This document shows positions 33,841-44,298 of a DNA stretch of 64,000 nt, piece after piece; position 1 is the stretch's first letter; each line of letters starts with the position of its first letter. The DNA lies in the NCBI GenBank assembly GCA_015490875.1, contig WFWZ01000264.1, forward strand, positions 1-64,000, given 5' to 3'. The translations under genes and the position numbers were made by a program. The notes under the pieces are model-generated. The model did no database searches, had not been told where the DNA came from, and was given only the letters and a program-made list of their open reading frames with translations. The stretch comes from Planctomycetaceae bacterium. GTDB taxonomy: Bacteria > Planctomycetota > Planctomycetia > Pirellulales > Pirellulaceae.

Positions 33841-33867
33841 TGGGAGGGCGAGGCTCCGGCCGAGCCG
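33841..33867 (+). repeat. Dispersed WEGEAPAEP repeat, single copy
   Basis: Matches the arms at 10545-10574 and 10673-10702 for the first 27 bases with one or two changes. No inverted partner is nearby. It lies between the ABC permease and the convergent rhomboid gene. Confidence 0.8.
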
Positions 33868-33981
33868 TGGGCTGCCAATTCACGCGCCGATGATTGCGGA
33901 ATCGTCCTCTCGCTGCGACTTTCGATCACGATTACGAGCACCGCTGCGCTGAGCACGAGTACGGTGATTTCATGATGGCAC

Positions 33982-34845
33982 CTACGAGCCTCGAACTTTG
34001 CGGCTGTATTTGTTGAGGATGCGCCGTTCTTTGGGGGTGAGCGAGTCGATCCCTTCGCGATGAAGTTTTTCAAGGATGCGGTCGGCTTCTTGAGCCAGTT
34101 TTTCGTCTTTATCGGGTCGGAGGACGCGCAGCTTAGGACGGCGGCGCAGAGGGTTTCCCAAGCGGCTCGGAATCCAATTGGAGAATGTGCGCGACAGGTT
34201 CCAATGTCTGTAGTAATAGAGCGCCGCCACGGCCATTCCAGTGAGATGGCCATCAAAGGCGGTGTGCCCAATCCCTGAAGCGGCGCCGATCAGGTTGTAC
34301 GCGACGAGGAAGACGCCCAGGATCCATGCCGGCATGGGGAGGAAGAACATGAACAGGACCTGGAGCCGCGGATAGTAGAACACGAACAGGAGGATGATGC
34401 CGCTGATCGCTCCAGAGGCTCCGATGACCCGTACGGGAACGCCCTGGAAGTAGGTTCGCACGGAGAGAAAAACCCCTCCAGCCACGATCATGAAGAGGTA
34501 GAGAGTGAGGAACTCGCGGCGGCCGAGCCGGTCTTCGACGGGGCGTCCGAAGAACCAGAGCCCCAGCATGTTGAAGAGGAGGTGGGTTCCCGACTCGGGC
34601 GAATGGATAAAGCCGTGCGTGAGGAACTGGTACCAGTGGAGCGGGCTGGTGAGGGTGTTGTTGCTCACGCCAAACCAGAGCATCGGAAGCTGCTTGTTTT
34701 CGAAGAAAAGGCCGACGATGTAGATGGCGGCATTGAGGAGGATGAGCCGCACGGTGATGGAGAGTTGGGCGGCCGAGCGGGGCGCGCCGAAGCCCCCTTC
34801 AAAGCCGCGCGGCTGGGAATAGTAATCCCGATCGTAGATACCCAT
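33982..34845 (-). CDS. Rhomboid-family intramembrane serine protease
   Basis: The 287-aa product has about six helices. The catalytic dyad is visible: S144 in G142-A-S144-G145-AISG and H200 in FDGHLTGMAVAALYYY, with H194 upstream. The N-terminal helix and the TH-LLFNMLGLWFFGRPVE segment (H-x3-N) also match the family. The C-terminus is hydrophilic and basic (RRRPKLRVLRPDKDEKL). It should cut substrates within the membrane; targets are unknown. GAGGAGAG before the ATG at 34845 supports this start over 34866. Confidence 0.9.
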   Translation of the reverse strand: MGIYDRDYYSQPRGFEGGFGAPRSAAQLSITVRLILLNAAIYIVGLFFENKQLPMLWFGVSNNTLTSPLHWYQFLTHGFIHSPESGTHLLFNMLGLWFFGRPVEDRLGRREFLTLYLFMIVAGGVFLSVRTYFQGVPVRVIGASGAISGIILLFVFYYPRLQVLFMFFLPMPAWILGVFLVAYNLIGAASGIGHTAFDGHLTGMAVAALYYYRHWNLSRTFSNWIPSRLGNPLRRRPKLRVLRPDKDEKLAQEADRILEKLHREGIDSLTPKERRILNKYSRKVRGS

Positions 34846-34966
34846 CGTCGCTCTCTCCTCGGCCATCTTTGCGAAGCGGGCTCGCGCTCCCAGCGGGCCG
34901 CTCTGCGTTTACCCTATGGTAGCCCAGAGACGGCTCGAGGCGAATAGCGAGAGGGGAAACGCCGAG

Positions 34967-36490
34967 CTAGTAAGGCGTGAAATCGGCGATGATGGTCGTC
35001 TGGGCGACCTGGCGGGTGTCGGGATCGATCACGCGGAGGATGATTTTGATGCCCCGCAGGGCAGCCGTATACGGCGGTGGAGCCTCGTATTCGGCCAATT
35101 CATCGGTGACACCGTTGCTATTGTTGTCGAGCCCATCAGCGCCGGTGTCGATGAACGGGTCAGGAACTGCCCCGTTCGGGTTCGTCGTCTGATTGATGCC
35201 GTCACGTTCATAGCTGAGCGACCACGTGTCGTATATGGCTTTCGACGAAAGACCGTTTGACTGTAGCAGATTCGCGTAATTCGTTTGCAGCCAACTTCGA
35301 CTTCCAAAAGGGGTAACCTGCCCGGTGAGGGGATGCGTGACGAGACTCCCCAGGTCGATAAAGGCACCGAATGTTGCTGGAGCTCCAGCCGCGCCGTTGT
35401 AGCCTGGATCGGTCGGTCCCACGGCAACTTCATTGTTCACGTCGCGCACCGTGGCGCTGGAGTCGAATACTTGCACGTCGAAAGCGACGACATTCGTCAG
35501 GACGATGTCCTCATCCTGCCGGAACACAAAATAGTTGTTGATCGGACCCACAGGCGGGAGCACGACATCTTTCAGCCTCGGGAGGTGTTGTGGTTCCAGC
35601 ATGAAGTTGGGAAACGGCCCGGGACCCGCCAGAGCGGCTCCACCCCCGACGATCCCCAACGGTGAGGCGTTTCGGCCGAACCGGTTTTCACGCCGCGTCA
35701 GCGTTGCCAGATCGTTGGCGACCCAGGACGTGCCGACTCGGCGCAGCGACAGATCGGCAATCGTGAAGACGGACGTTCCATTGGCCGGCCCGTAAGGGTA
35801 GCTCAGCGCACCGTAGCTGGCGTTGAGAAGCACATCGGGGCGGACCAGCAGCACGCGGCGTCGCAGGACGTAATACTCTCCGTAGTCGCGCACACCATTG
35901 CCATTCTTGTCGTCCAGAGTCAGCCAGTAGACGACTTCGGCAGTATCCGATTCGAGCGTTTCGGCGGAGTAGGTCGACGGCGCGGTGAGTCCAGGTAAGA
36001 CATCGAGACCATAGACGGTCTTCGGATGTGTCGACGCCACTGTGGACGGATCGGGCATCTTGGTCAAATACAACAACTGCCCGCGGAACGGTTTGTCTTT
36101 CGAGCGTGTCGTAAAGGCCAGAACGTCGTCGACATCGCCGAAGACCGAGTCATTGGGAGTGTTGAGGGTCGACTGATCATTGAGCGGGCCTTCGATGATC
36201 TGGAAGTACCCGATACTCGAAGAACTGTCGGCTCCAGCCAGAGAGAACGCCGTCACATTGCGCAGCTCGTGCTCCAAGGCGACTCGGCGAGTGTGCAAGT
36301 CGCCCGATAACGCCAAGAGCGCTCGTCCGGCTGCGACCGTATCGCCCACATACTTGAAGAACCTCGCCAGCGCTCCCACCATGATCATCATCACCACAAG
36401 GGTGACGAGCAGTTCCACTAGCGAGAACCCGAAACGCCGTCTGCCGTTCATATCGAAATCTCTGTTACGAGGATGAAAGTGCTTGTTCAT
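34967..36490 (-). CDS. PulJ-like minor pseudopilin
   Basis: The 507-aa product carries a prepilin signal preceded by basic residues (RRRFGFSLVELLVTLVVMM) with the conserved Glu at +5. A large extracytoplasmic domain follows. It is far larger than usual PulJ/GspJ (about 200 aa). Acidic Ca-binding-type loops are visible: LDDKNGNGVRDYGEYY and DTGADGLDNNSNGVTDEL. The start at 36490 lies in the stop codon of the giant GspK-like gene (GAATGA, 4-bp overlap); an internal ATG at 36451 is an alternative and keeps the prepilin signal. It is the last gene of the pseudopilin operon. Confidence 0.75.
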   Translation of the reverse strand: MNKHFHPRNRDFDMNGRRRFGFSLVELLVTLVVMMIMVGALARFFKYVGDTVAAGRALLALSGDLHTRRVALEHELRNVTAFSLAGADSSSSIGYFQIIEGPLNDQSTLNTPNDSVFGDVDDVLAFTTRSKDKPFRGQLLYLTKMPDPSTVASTHPKTVYGLDVLPGLTAPSTYSAETLESDTAEVVYWLTLDDKNGNGVRDYGEYYVLRRRVLLVRPDVLLNASYGALSYPYGPANGTSVFTIADLSLRRVGTSWVANDLATLTRRENRFGRNASPLGIVGGGAALAGPGPFPNFMLEPQHLPRLKDVVLPPVGPINNYFVFRQDEDIVLTNVVAFDVQVFDSSATVRDVNNEVAVGPTDPGYNGAAGAPATFGAFIDLGSLVTHPLTGQVTPFGSRSWLQTNYANLLQSNGLSSKAIYDTWSLSYERDGINQTTNPNGAVPDPFIDTGADGLDNNSNGVTDELAEYEAPPPYTAALRGIKIILRVIDPDTRQVAQTTIIADFTPY

Positions 36491-39400
36491 TCCAGGACGC
36501 GTCGGATCAGGATGCATCGGTCGGCGTTGAGCCTCCGACCTGGAGCGAATCCGACTGGACGCGTCCGGTCGATCAGATAAAAGGCCCGATGGCGACGGAT
36601 CTCGCCGGTGTCGCTACCCAACTCGGCGCCGATCTGGAAACCGTCCGGATTCCCAGCCGTCGACTGGGTTTCCCGGACGGAGAACCGTCCGAGTGTCATC
36701 CAGACGGCGTAGACGTTCGAACGCGTCGTCGTCAGATTGGCCAATCGCACGTAAGGTTGATACCGAAAATCCATGTGGCGCCGACCGTTGCGGGCCAGGT
36801 CGGTCGGGTAGCGGTCGAAAAGCGGCCGCGTTGTGCCACTGTTGCTCGGATTCGGCGACGTCTGCCGCATCAGGGTCGTATCGATGTCCCGACGGCGCAT
36901 CGTCGGCAAGGGGACGAGGCGGCCCGCCGGACCTCGGAAGGGATTTCCAAAGAGCGTCGGGAGACTCGACACGAGCACCGTCGGACCGGATGCATTTCCC
37001 TTGCGGCTGCGCGTGAACTCGTTCCAGTTGGGATGCGAGAACGTCGCATTGTCCCGGCTGGTGAAGAGGGACAAGAAGACGTCGTTGTGATAAATCGTGT
37101 TCAGGTTGACCTTTCCCGGATCGCGAAAGGCGCTGACGAAATGGAAGGGAACGTTGTACCCTTCGGTGCCCGGGAGAAGTCTGCCGCCGTTGGAGGCCGC
37201 ATTGAATCGCTGCGGATTGAGCCATGTTTCTGTACCGAGGAATCGCGAGGGAACATGGAGATGCTCAAAGATCCGAAACAGCTCCATCGGCTGCGCGACG
37301 CCTGCGTTATCGGTGTTGAAGAAGTTGAGCACATGGCCGTACGCAGCGACCGCTCCGGCGGTCGGCGCACTTTGATAAGAGACATCCCGGTTGTATGCGT
37401 AGCGCCGAGCAAAATGGAAGGCACTCGTGTACGGCACCATCATCAACTCATACTCGCTGATGAAGGGACGATTCGGCCACGGCAAATGAGGGAAGGGGGC
37501 ATCGCGAGGCATTCCGCGGAAGGCGCCTGCCAAGACTCGCCCATAGCGATTCTCATAGTCCTCGTTTATATAGCCGATCGAATGCCGGAGTTTCTGGTTG
37601 AAGAAGTGTTGCGTGGCCAGCGCCCCGAGTCCTCCGGCCAGAGGATCGGCGGCCGAGACGTCGTGGAACCAGAGCGTCTCGTCCTGGCCGGCCCGCCCCT
37701 GATTCTCGCCTCGCTGCCGTGACACGAAAAAGCCCGGCGCCGCTGGAGCTGGCTCCGTTCCTCCCTGCTCATTGGAAACCCCATTGAAGACGTAGAGCGG
37801 GACATCGAGCGTGTCGATGGTGATGTAGGGGTTGAGTGACTGCGAGGAGTCACCGGCATTTTCATGCCAGGGCTCGAGCGGGTTGGCCAGGCGCTGCAAG
37901 TACGCGCGCACATACAACAGATTGCCGCTCGCCGTGAGGTTCCAAACGTCCGGGTTCTGGGTTCGATCGAACGGCGTGTCGAACGCGGCGGTCCAAGCTC
38001 CCTCGTAGAACTCGGCCGCAGGATCCCATTGCTCTCCGTTGGGGCCCGGATTGCTGTTGGTGAACTGATCCTGGCTGTAGCCTCCGGTCGGTTCGGAAAG
38101 ATTGAACCACCTAAGCGGCTGCTCGGGGTCGGCTTGAGGAAAAACGAACGGGACGGCGAGGATCGGTTGAAGTTCCGCTTGCGCAGGCTCGACAGTCTCG
38201 TTGTTGATCACGCCGGCCCAGTTGTCACCCGGTTCCAAGACGAAACAGCGCATGTCGGCGTAGTCCGGAGGCGTGTGTGCGGGATTGTGCCGACCGACCG
38301 GCCCGAGGAACTCAGGTTGACCGTCGCCATCCAGGTCGATTGCCTGACCGTTCTCATCGAGTGTTTGTCCCGACGAGCCGACCACAGCGTAATGTCCTCC
38401 AGGCAGAAGCCAATTGCCGTTGATCGCCGGATAGAAGACCTCGCCGGAAGTGGCGGCCAATCCGGCCGGCAGCGATCCGGGAGGCACGAAATAGACAGAG
38501 CGCCAAGGCTGGGGCCGAGGACGCACTTGATCGGTCGTCAGGTAGCGGAAGGGGGGAGTCCCTGCGGCGACTCCGACCGCATTCCAACGATCCATGGGGA
38601 CGGTCGGAGGTGTGGGATGAATCTTGCGGAAGACGATCCTCCAAACGGGAGCTCCTCCCGGAGCCCGACGCGACAAATCAACGCCGCTCGTGCCTCCCGC
38701 CGCTCGGTATAGCTCGGCAGGTGCTCGCTCATCACCCGTCCACGGATTGAACAGTTCCAGATAGGCGAACCCTCGAGGCCGCAGGCGCTGGTCCAAGTCC
38801 TCATCGGGATTCATCGCGTCGGTAACACGGCCATCCACGTTGGTATCTTCCAATCGCAAGTCGTGGAACGCCACGCCCTCGGTTACCAGGACCTCGGGGC
38901 GTTCCATCCCCCACACGACACCACGCTCGGTGTAATCGGTGCTCCCGATCGTCACCCGGTCGACGTCGGGCGGAATGTCCCACGCCGCATTGGGAGGACT
39001 GGGCGGCTGGTTGGCCGGAATCCCGTTGGGACGACTCGGATGTCCATTCACATCCCAACCATTCCACGGATCAAGGTCGAACTCGAAGGGCGTCATAATC
39101 GAGTCCGCATCACGAAAATCGACGATGTTGATGGCCCATTGTGCAAGTCCGTAACGAGTTTCCACGACACTGTCGTTGTTGGGATCGCCGTCGAAGTCGA
39201 TCACGTTGTCCCCCACCGCCAGGACCGCCAGGACATAGATCTGTCGCGCGTAGTGTTGTCTTACCAAATGGACGCTGTGATCATTCGTCGCGGCATCGGT
39301 CACATTGTCCTGATCGAAGTCGCCGGGGAATCCCAGCACGGCGTTAAGGTGCTCTTCCAGGCTATCGAGGAACTGCACCCCCACTTCATCCACGACACCG

Positions 39401-41682
39401 TTGTTGTTGTCGTCGCGGCCGTTGCCGAACGGGTAGTTCACGTCGAACGGCACCCCACGAAACATCTGCGGCATCACAAGCCCGAAGCGAGGTTGAACGA
39501 AAGGACGAATACTATTGGGCAGCGAATTGGGGTCCCCCAGGAAACCGAAAACGATCGAGTCGATCACGGTCGCTCGCTCTTGTGGGGTCAGATTCGTCCA
39601 GCGAGGATCCTGGAAAGGAGGGGTGCTGTATTTTTGGTTTAAGGCATTCCTGACGCGCTGGCGGATCAGATCGATGAGCGCTGCATTGGCCGAAGCGCCG
39701 GGAACCGAAGCGACGGGACTGCCGGCGGAAGTCGGGGCCCGTCCCGGCACGTCGAAACTCATCGTCGTCAGCATCCTTCGTCGCTCGGGATCGCTCTGCA
39801 ACGTCGTCTCCACGAGCCGCTCGAGCCGGTCTGGAAGTTCCGCCACGTCCGCGTCATTCGTGCGCAACAGTCGTTCCAACTCCACTGCGGTGAAGGGCGC
39901 GTCGACACCCAATCCCAGAGACGAAGTCTCGGCGCGCTTGACAAGATCGAGTTCGTAGGGCGAATCGCTTGTCGTGTCGGTCGTGCTGTTGGCCGGGTAA
40001 CGGTCATACGTCAGACCGCTTCCTCGATGGACTCCCCATGTGAAATCGCCTCGCAAATCATAGGGACTGGAAAACGACGACCGTGTGGCCGCAGCATGGT
40101 AGTAATTCGAATTTCCTCCAGGCGGCAACGGATAGCGGAAAAACTTGAAGTAGCTCAAGGGATCGAACTGGTTCCGGTTCGGGCCACCGGGAACCGCCGG
40201 CAAGACGGGCAACCCCGGATAGCCGTCCGCCCCGTAGCGAACTCGCATCACGCTCGTGTAGACCGTCTGGTCCTGCAACACGGGGAACAAGCTGATTTCC
40301 GGCGGTCCCAGCCCCATTCCGGTCGGGAAGCCGTTGGTGTCTCCCCACGCCCAATGACCGGCCGTCTGGATGACTTTCGGTGGTGAAGCCGCACTGTCCT
40401 CATACCCGCGCACGTGAGCCAGCGTCCCGTGAGCGTTGAGGTTGGCCCGTCCATCCAGGTCGATCACTTTGAAGGCCACAAGCGGCTTGTAGCGACGCCC
40501 TTGGCTGTCGTAACGCACGGGGAGGCCGATGTCGACCCACACGCTGTCCCGAATACCGTCCCCGTCGTTGTCCACATCCCACATCGACGTCAGCGATCGC
40601 AAGTCGAGCTGCTGGCCCAGCCCGAGCGCCAACGTGAGTGTGCGCAGGAAACCGTTATCGGAAAACTCGGGGTGGTCGTGGGGAATGGGGCGGAGGATCA
40701 CGCGGCGCAACACATTGGCCGCCGTTTGCACATCCGCAAATGGCGGCTCATCGCCGGTATTGGGAATTCCATCCGGTCCGTGCGGTTGCGCGATCGCGCT
40801 TGGGTTGATCCCATTATTGAGAAGTTGCTGGACCACATAGTTGACCAGCGCCGGTCGGTGGAATGACGGAAGCACGGCCAACCCGCCTGACGTCGGGATT
40901 TCGGCCGCCATCGCCACGTTCTGGAAATCGGGCGCGTCGTAATCCTCGTCCAGACCTCCCGCCAGATAGACGGAACTCGGGTCGGCTACCGAAGTATCTG
41001 TCCGCATCCAGTTGAGCACCAATGCGGCTTGCAAGGGAATACCGTTGGTCGTCTGGAGTCTCCCTTGATTGTCGACTCGAACTTGTCCATTCAACTGGAC
41101 AGCGCCGCCAGAGAAGCCCGCTCCCGTTCCATCGAACGGCGCACCATTAATGATGAACGAATCTCCTTGATTCGGGAGTACGCCCACAGGAGCGCCCGAA
41201 AGCGGCATCAAGCGGAACGAATCATTGTTGGGAAAATGATCATGGTCGACGATACGCATCGTCACCAACCGCATCTGCCCAGAAGTGAACGTGAACAGTC
41301 TTCCTGCGAGTTCTCCTTCGGTGTTCCCCACCGAGCTGGTGACGACTTCGATCAACGATCCGTTGGCAGCGAACTGCGCACCTTGCACGAGGCCGCTGCG
41401 CGTCTCGTGGCCATACATATCCAGCAGCAAACTATGGAAGCGGATGCGCGACAGTTCGTTGTTTGTGTCAACCAGGAGCTGCATGGCCGCTTCGTCGAAG
41501 ATCTCTCCCACCTCTTCGCTGTGCAGCGCGCCGGCCGCGTCATTGGCATGGCGGAGTGTCGCTCGGGAAGCGCGCCGGTATTGAGACGACACGATCGCGA
41601 AGGTGACGCCGACGACGGTCATGAGCGTCAGCAGGCTCAGTACGAGCAGCAGGACGACGCCGTTTCTAGGTGGTCGTCGCAT
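36487..41682 (-). CDS. Giant GspK-like minor pseudopilin (1731 aa)
   Basis: The N-terminus NGVVLLLVLSLLTLMTVVGV is a GspK/PilX-type membrane helix, followed by SSQYRRASRATLRHAN and EEVGEIFDEAAMQLL. GspK is normally about 300-350 residues, so this is some five times longer. The body has several acidic loops that resemble Ca-binding or dockerin-like motifs (WDVDNDGDGIRD, GNGRDDNNNGVVDE, DFDQDNVTDA, DTNVDGRVTDAMNPDE, DLDGDGQPEF) and a FAYLELFNPWTGDE segment. AAGGAG precedes the ATG at 41682. It is coupled by ATGA overlap to the PulJ-like gene. Probably a tip subunit or surface-exposed adhesin-like pseudopilin; the role is inference. Confidence 0.75.
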   Translation of the reverse strand: MRRPPRNGVVLLLVLSLLTLMTVVGVTFAIVSSQYRRASRATLRHANDAAGALHSEEVGEIFDEAAMQLLVDTNNELSRIRFHSLLLDMYGHETRSGLVQGAQFAANGSLIEVVTSSVGNTEGELAGRLFTFTSGQMRLVTMRIVDHDHFPNNDSFRLMPLSGAPVGVLPNQGDSFIINGAPFDGTGAGFSGGAVQLNGQVRVDNQGRLQTTNGIPLQAALVLNWMRTDTSVADPSSVYLAGGLDEDYDAPDFQNVAMAAEIPTSGGLAVLPSFHRPALVNYVVQQLLNNGINPSAIAQPHGPDGIPNTGDEPPFADVQTAANVLRRVILRPIPHDHPEFSDNGFLRTLTLALGLGQQLDLRSLTSMWDVDNDGDGIRDSVWVDIGLPVRYDSQGRRYKPLVAFKVIDLDGRANLNAHGTLAHVRGYEDSAASPPKVIQTAGHWAWGDTNGFPTGMGLGPPEISLFPVLQDQTVYTSVMRVRYGADGYPGLPVLPAVPGGPNRNQFDPLSYFKFFRYPLPPGGNSNYYHAAATRSSFSSPYDLRGDFTWGVHRGSGLTYDRYPANSTTDTTSDSPYELDLVKRAETSSLGLGVDAPFTAVELERLLRTNDADVAELPDRLERLVETTLQSDPERRRMLTTMSFDVPGRAPTSAGSPVASVPGASANAALIDLIRQRVRNALNQKYSTPPFQDPRWTNLTPQERATVIDSIVFGFLGDPNSLPNSIRPFVQPRFGLVMPQMFRGVPFDVNYPFGNGRDDNNNGVVDEVGVQFLDSLEEHLNAVLGFPGDFDQDNVTDAATNDHSVHLVRQHYARQIYVLAVLAVGDNVIDFDGDPNNDSVVETRYGLAQWAINIVDFRDADSIMTPFEFDLDPWNGWDVNGHPSRPNGIPANQPPSPPNAAWDIPPDVDRVTIGSTDYTERGVVWGMERPEVLVTEGVAFHDLRLEDTNVDGRVTDAMNPDEDLDQRLRPRGFAYLELFNPWTGDERAPAELYRAAGGTSGVDLSRRAPGGAPVWRIVFRKIHPTPPTVPMDRWNAVGVAAGTPPFRYLTTDQVRPRPQPWRSVYFVPPGSLPAGLAATSGEVFYPAINGNWLLPGGHYAVVGSSGQTLDENGQAIDLDGDGQPEFLGPVGRHNPAHTPPDYADMRCFVLEPGDNWAGVINNETVEPAQAELQPILAVPFVFPQADPEQPLRWFNLSEPTGGYSQDQFTNSNPGPNGEQWDPAAEFYEGAWTAAFDTPFDRTQNPDVWNLTASGNLLYVRAYLQRLANPLEPWHENAGDSSQSLNPYITIDTLDVPLYVFNGVSNEQGGTEPAPAAPGFFVSRQRGENQGRAGQDETLWFHDVSAADPLAGGLGALATQHFFNQKLRHSIGYINEDYENRYGRVLAGAFRGMPRDAPFPHLPWPNRPFISEYELMMVPYTSAFHFARRYAYNRDVSYQSAPTAGAVAAYGHVLNFFNTDNAGVAQPMELFRIFEHLHVPSRFLGTETWLNPQRFNAASNGGRLLPGTEGYNVPFHFVSAFRDPGKVNLNTIYHNDVFLSLFTSRDNATFSHPNWNEFTRSRKGNASGPTVLVSSLPTLFGNPFRGPAGRLVPLPTMRRRDIDTTLMRQTSPNPSNSGTTRPLFDRYPTDLARNGRRHMDFRYQPYVRLANLTTTRSNVYAVWMTLGRFSVRETQSTAGNPDGFQIGAELGSDTGEIRRHRAFYLIDRTRPVGFAPGRRLNADRCILIRRVLE

Positions 41683-41815
41683 GAATGAGGCTCCTTGTTG
41701 CCGGTGCCGCGTCTTTGGACGCTTAGGAAAATGTCTCTTGCCCGTGGCAGTACCAGCACTCGCGCCAGTTCCGCCTCTTCTGAGATCCCGCTGAAAAATA
41801 AGCCTGTCCCGCCTC

Positions 41816-43009
41816 TTACCAGTGACTCTGCAACGGTTCGAACCGGAACGTCTTGGAGCTGACACTGACCGCGTGGTCCACAATCGTCAGCCGCAGCGAG
41901 TCATGCAGGACTCGCGGCGTTCCGCTGTTCAAGTCGAGCCAGTGCGGCCAGTCGGGACCTTCCAACGTGAGGAAACGAGTCCATTGATTCGGTGCCGGCA
42001 AGTTGGTATCGAATGTCGGTTCGGTCAGCCCGATCACCCGGTACCAGGCGTGGTAGGCGACCGGAGGCGTCGGTTGTTGCAGATTGGGGATGTAGAGTCC
42101 CGAGAGCATGACCCAGCGGCCTCGTTGCACCGCCAACTCGCTGGCCGACTGCCCCACGACTTGCATCGTGCCGCCGTTGTGCCCGTTCCCCAGCAGTCGA
42201 CGAATCTGGACTTGACGTTCGGCCGTCCGCACGTTGCCTTGCGTGTCCCGATAGCGAGGATTGCGATTCTTCAGAACAACGACCGAGACGACGTAGGTTA
42301 CGTGATTTGGTTCGCCCCCTACCGAAGAACTCGACATATCGAGACCGGGAGTCACCGTGGCGAACCAAGTGAACTCCCCTGCGTTGGCTCGCCGCAGCGC
42401 CGCTCCGTTCGGTGCAATCCGGTCGAAGACTTGCTGCGGCAGGAGCGTCCGGTCTTCGGGAAGGTCGAACCTCAAGTCGTCCGGCAAGGTCACATGTCGA
42501 GCGGCCACCGACGCGGTGAGCGGTTGTTGGGTCCCTGCCTGCCTCGCGACCGAAGCCCGCGGCATCGTCAGTGCGGGAATGGTACGCCCACTCCCGCCAT
42601 ATGGAAATCGCGACTCGGGACTAGCCGGTGTCATCGGACTGCTGCTGGCCAGGCTGTGGCCGACGAACAAAGGATCAAGGCAATAGCTAATGCGTCCGTC
42701 GGGGAAGATCTGACGAAAACCAGCCGGGTTGCTTTGTCGCAAGGCGGCAATCAGCTCCAACGGCTGCCAGCCGGCAGGAGTCTGAATGAGCACCATATCC
42801 GTTCGCTGCCAGCCGCGAACCGCCAACTGCCCCAACGCCTGGCGGCCTGCCGCCGATGTGGCACTGGCATCGATGGCTTGCCGAGCGCGAGCGCCTGCCA
42901 ACATGAGTAACGCCATCACGCCAAAGACACCAATCACGACGATCCCGATGGAAAAGAGGATCTCGATCAACGTGATGCCGCGCCGAACGGCGCGCTGATG
43001 AACGACCAC
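41816..43009 (-). CDS. PilV/GspI-like pseudopilin
   Basis: The 397-aa product starts with GTG and has the prepilin motif RRGITLIEILFSIGIVVIGVFGVMAL, with the +5 Glu visible in TLIEI. The downstream VIGVFGVMALL is the hallmark of the GspI/PilV class. The mature domain is large, with short LPDDLRFDLPEDRTLLPQQV and beta-rich segments, and no recognisable enzyme motif. It begins 2 nt after the preceding gene's stop, so it is coupled within the operon. The next gene starts 133 bp downstream. Confidence 0.75.
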   Translation of the reverse strand: MVVHQRAVRRGITLIEILFSIGIVVIGVFGVMALLMLAGARARQAIDASATSAAGRQALGQLAVRGWQRTDMVLIQTPAGWQPLELIAALRQSNPAGFRQIFPDGRISYCLDPLFVGHSLASSSPMTPASPESRFPYGGSGRTIPALTMPRASVARQAGTQQPLTASVAARHVTLPDDLRFDLPEDRTLLPQQVFDRIAPNGAALRRANAGEFTWFATVTPGLDMSSSSVGGEPNHVTYVVSVVVLKNRNPRYRDTQGNVRTAERQVQIRRLLGNGHNGGTMQVVGQSASELAVQRGRWVMLSGLYIPNLQQPTPPVAYHAWYRVIGLTEPTFDTNLPAPNQWTRFLTLEGPDWPHWLDLNSGTPRVLHDSLRLTIVDHAVSVSSKTFRFEPLQSHW

Positions 43010-43011
43010 GA

Positions 43012-44298
43012 CTAGCGCCCTCCCATACTGGTATTCGTGCGAGCGACCTCACGGCTGAGTGCCAGGATCCAGCCTGGTGGAGGCGTTGACGGTGGATTCT
43101 TGTTGCCCTGCGAGGTGCGCCAATCGATGTTTTCCGCTGTAGTGACTTTTCCGCTGAGATGATTGATCGTCACCCAGATGTTGCTCGTGTCGAGCAGGTT
43201 GCCGGTGAAGTTGGGAGACTGGTAGCCGAGAGCCGAAGGGGGACGGCCAATCTGGCTTCCACGTCCCAAGTGGAGAAAAACATGGCCAAAAGGCGGCACT
43301 GTCACGACCTCCACCGCCGGATTGGCCGGGGCATTCGGTCGCGTCGCGTACGTCACCGTGTCGATGCTGCCGTCAGGAGAAAAGACGATCAACACGGGCC
43401 GCGGATCGCCCGGCGACGGATTGCTGGCACTTCCCAGCGCCGGCCGTAGCGGCGCCTGGAACTGGAACCCCGAAGCCGTCATTCCGGAAATCGCCAAGTC
43501 GATGACGATGTCCCGTGGAAACTCCATCGAGGTGCCGGCGACGCGCCGAGGCGGAAAGAGGATCGTGAAAGGCATGCCTCCGGCCATCGGCGGCAAGCCA
43601 TTGTTTGTCGACAACACCGGGTCGGCGTTGCGTATGAACTCGGGAACCGTCACAAAACGGACGACTTTCAATTGGAGCGAGCCGGAGTTATCGACGACGC
43701 GTTCGACCCAGTAATCGGGAGCACGATTACCAAGCTGCATGCGAAAAAGACCGCCGGGTGGAACGCGCGAAAGAATGATGCGCCGGTCGAGCGACATCTG
43801 TGTCGGCGAAATGCCGTTGAGGTATTCTTGATTGTCGAAATAGAGGAAGTTGGCCGGAGTCCCCGGTGGCAAGTTGAGCAAGTCACCGACACTTGCGGGA
43901 TTGGCGATGACCACCCGTGACGACGCGGTCGTTCCGGAGAACGGTGGCGGCGTTTCGCAGAGGAAAACCCGCACGCCTCGCTGAGCTCCAGCCGCCGTGG
44001 CATCTTGACGTTGGATCCAGATTCCAGCAGGCCGATCCAACTCGACGGCTCGAGCCTTGGCTCGTTCGATGAACGCGACCAATTCGCGAGCTCCTTCGCG
44101 GATCGTCCGATCCTTCGTCGCGTAGCGCAATGTGGGAATGGCCACTGCCATCAAGATGGCCAGGATGCCCATCACGATCAAGAGCTCGATGAGCGTCGCG
44201 CCCGCAGAGGCGTCGGCAGGCCGTTGCGGCACGGCAATCAGACGGTCCCCGCTGCGGTTGGGCGAACCGTGAAATCTCCCATCGGTACGGTGTGTCAT
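43012..44298 (-). CDS. GspH/FimT-like pseudopilin
   Basis: The 428-aa product has a 30-residue basic leader, then ATLIELLIVMGILAILMAVAIP. The TLRYATKDRTIREGARELVAFIERAKARAVELDRP region is characteristic of GspH/FimT (transient-strand minor pseudopilins). The mature part is longer than usual. Its start overlaps the stop of the preceding pseudopilin gene by 4 bp (ATGA). The basic leader is long but the GA-T-LIE site is intact, so a prepilin peptidase encoded elsewhere would be needed. Confidence 0.75.
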   Translation of the reverse strand: MTHRTDGRFHGSPNRSGDRLIAVPQRPADASAGATLIELLIVMGILAILMAVAIPTLRYATKDRTIREGARELVAFIERAKARAVELDRPAGIWIQRQDATAAGAQRGVRVFLCETPPPFSGTTASSRVVIANPASVGDLLNLPPGTPANFLYFDNQEYLNGISPTQMSLDRRIILSRVPPGGLFRMQLGNRAPDYWVERVVDNSGSLQLKVVRFVTVPEFIRNADPVLSTNNGLPPMAGGMPFTILFPPRRVAGTSMEFPRDIVIDLAISGMTASGFQFQAPLRPALGSASNPSPGDPRPVLIVFSPDGSIDTVTYATRPNAPANPAVEVVTVPPFGHVFLHLGRGSQIGRPPSALGYQSPNFTGNLLDTSNIWVTINHLSGKVTTAENIDWRTSQGNKNPPSTPPPGWILALSREVARTNTSMGGR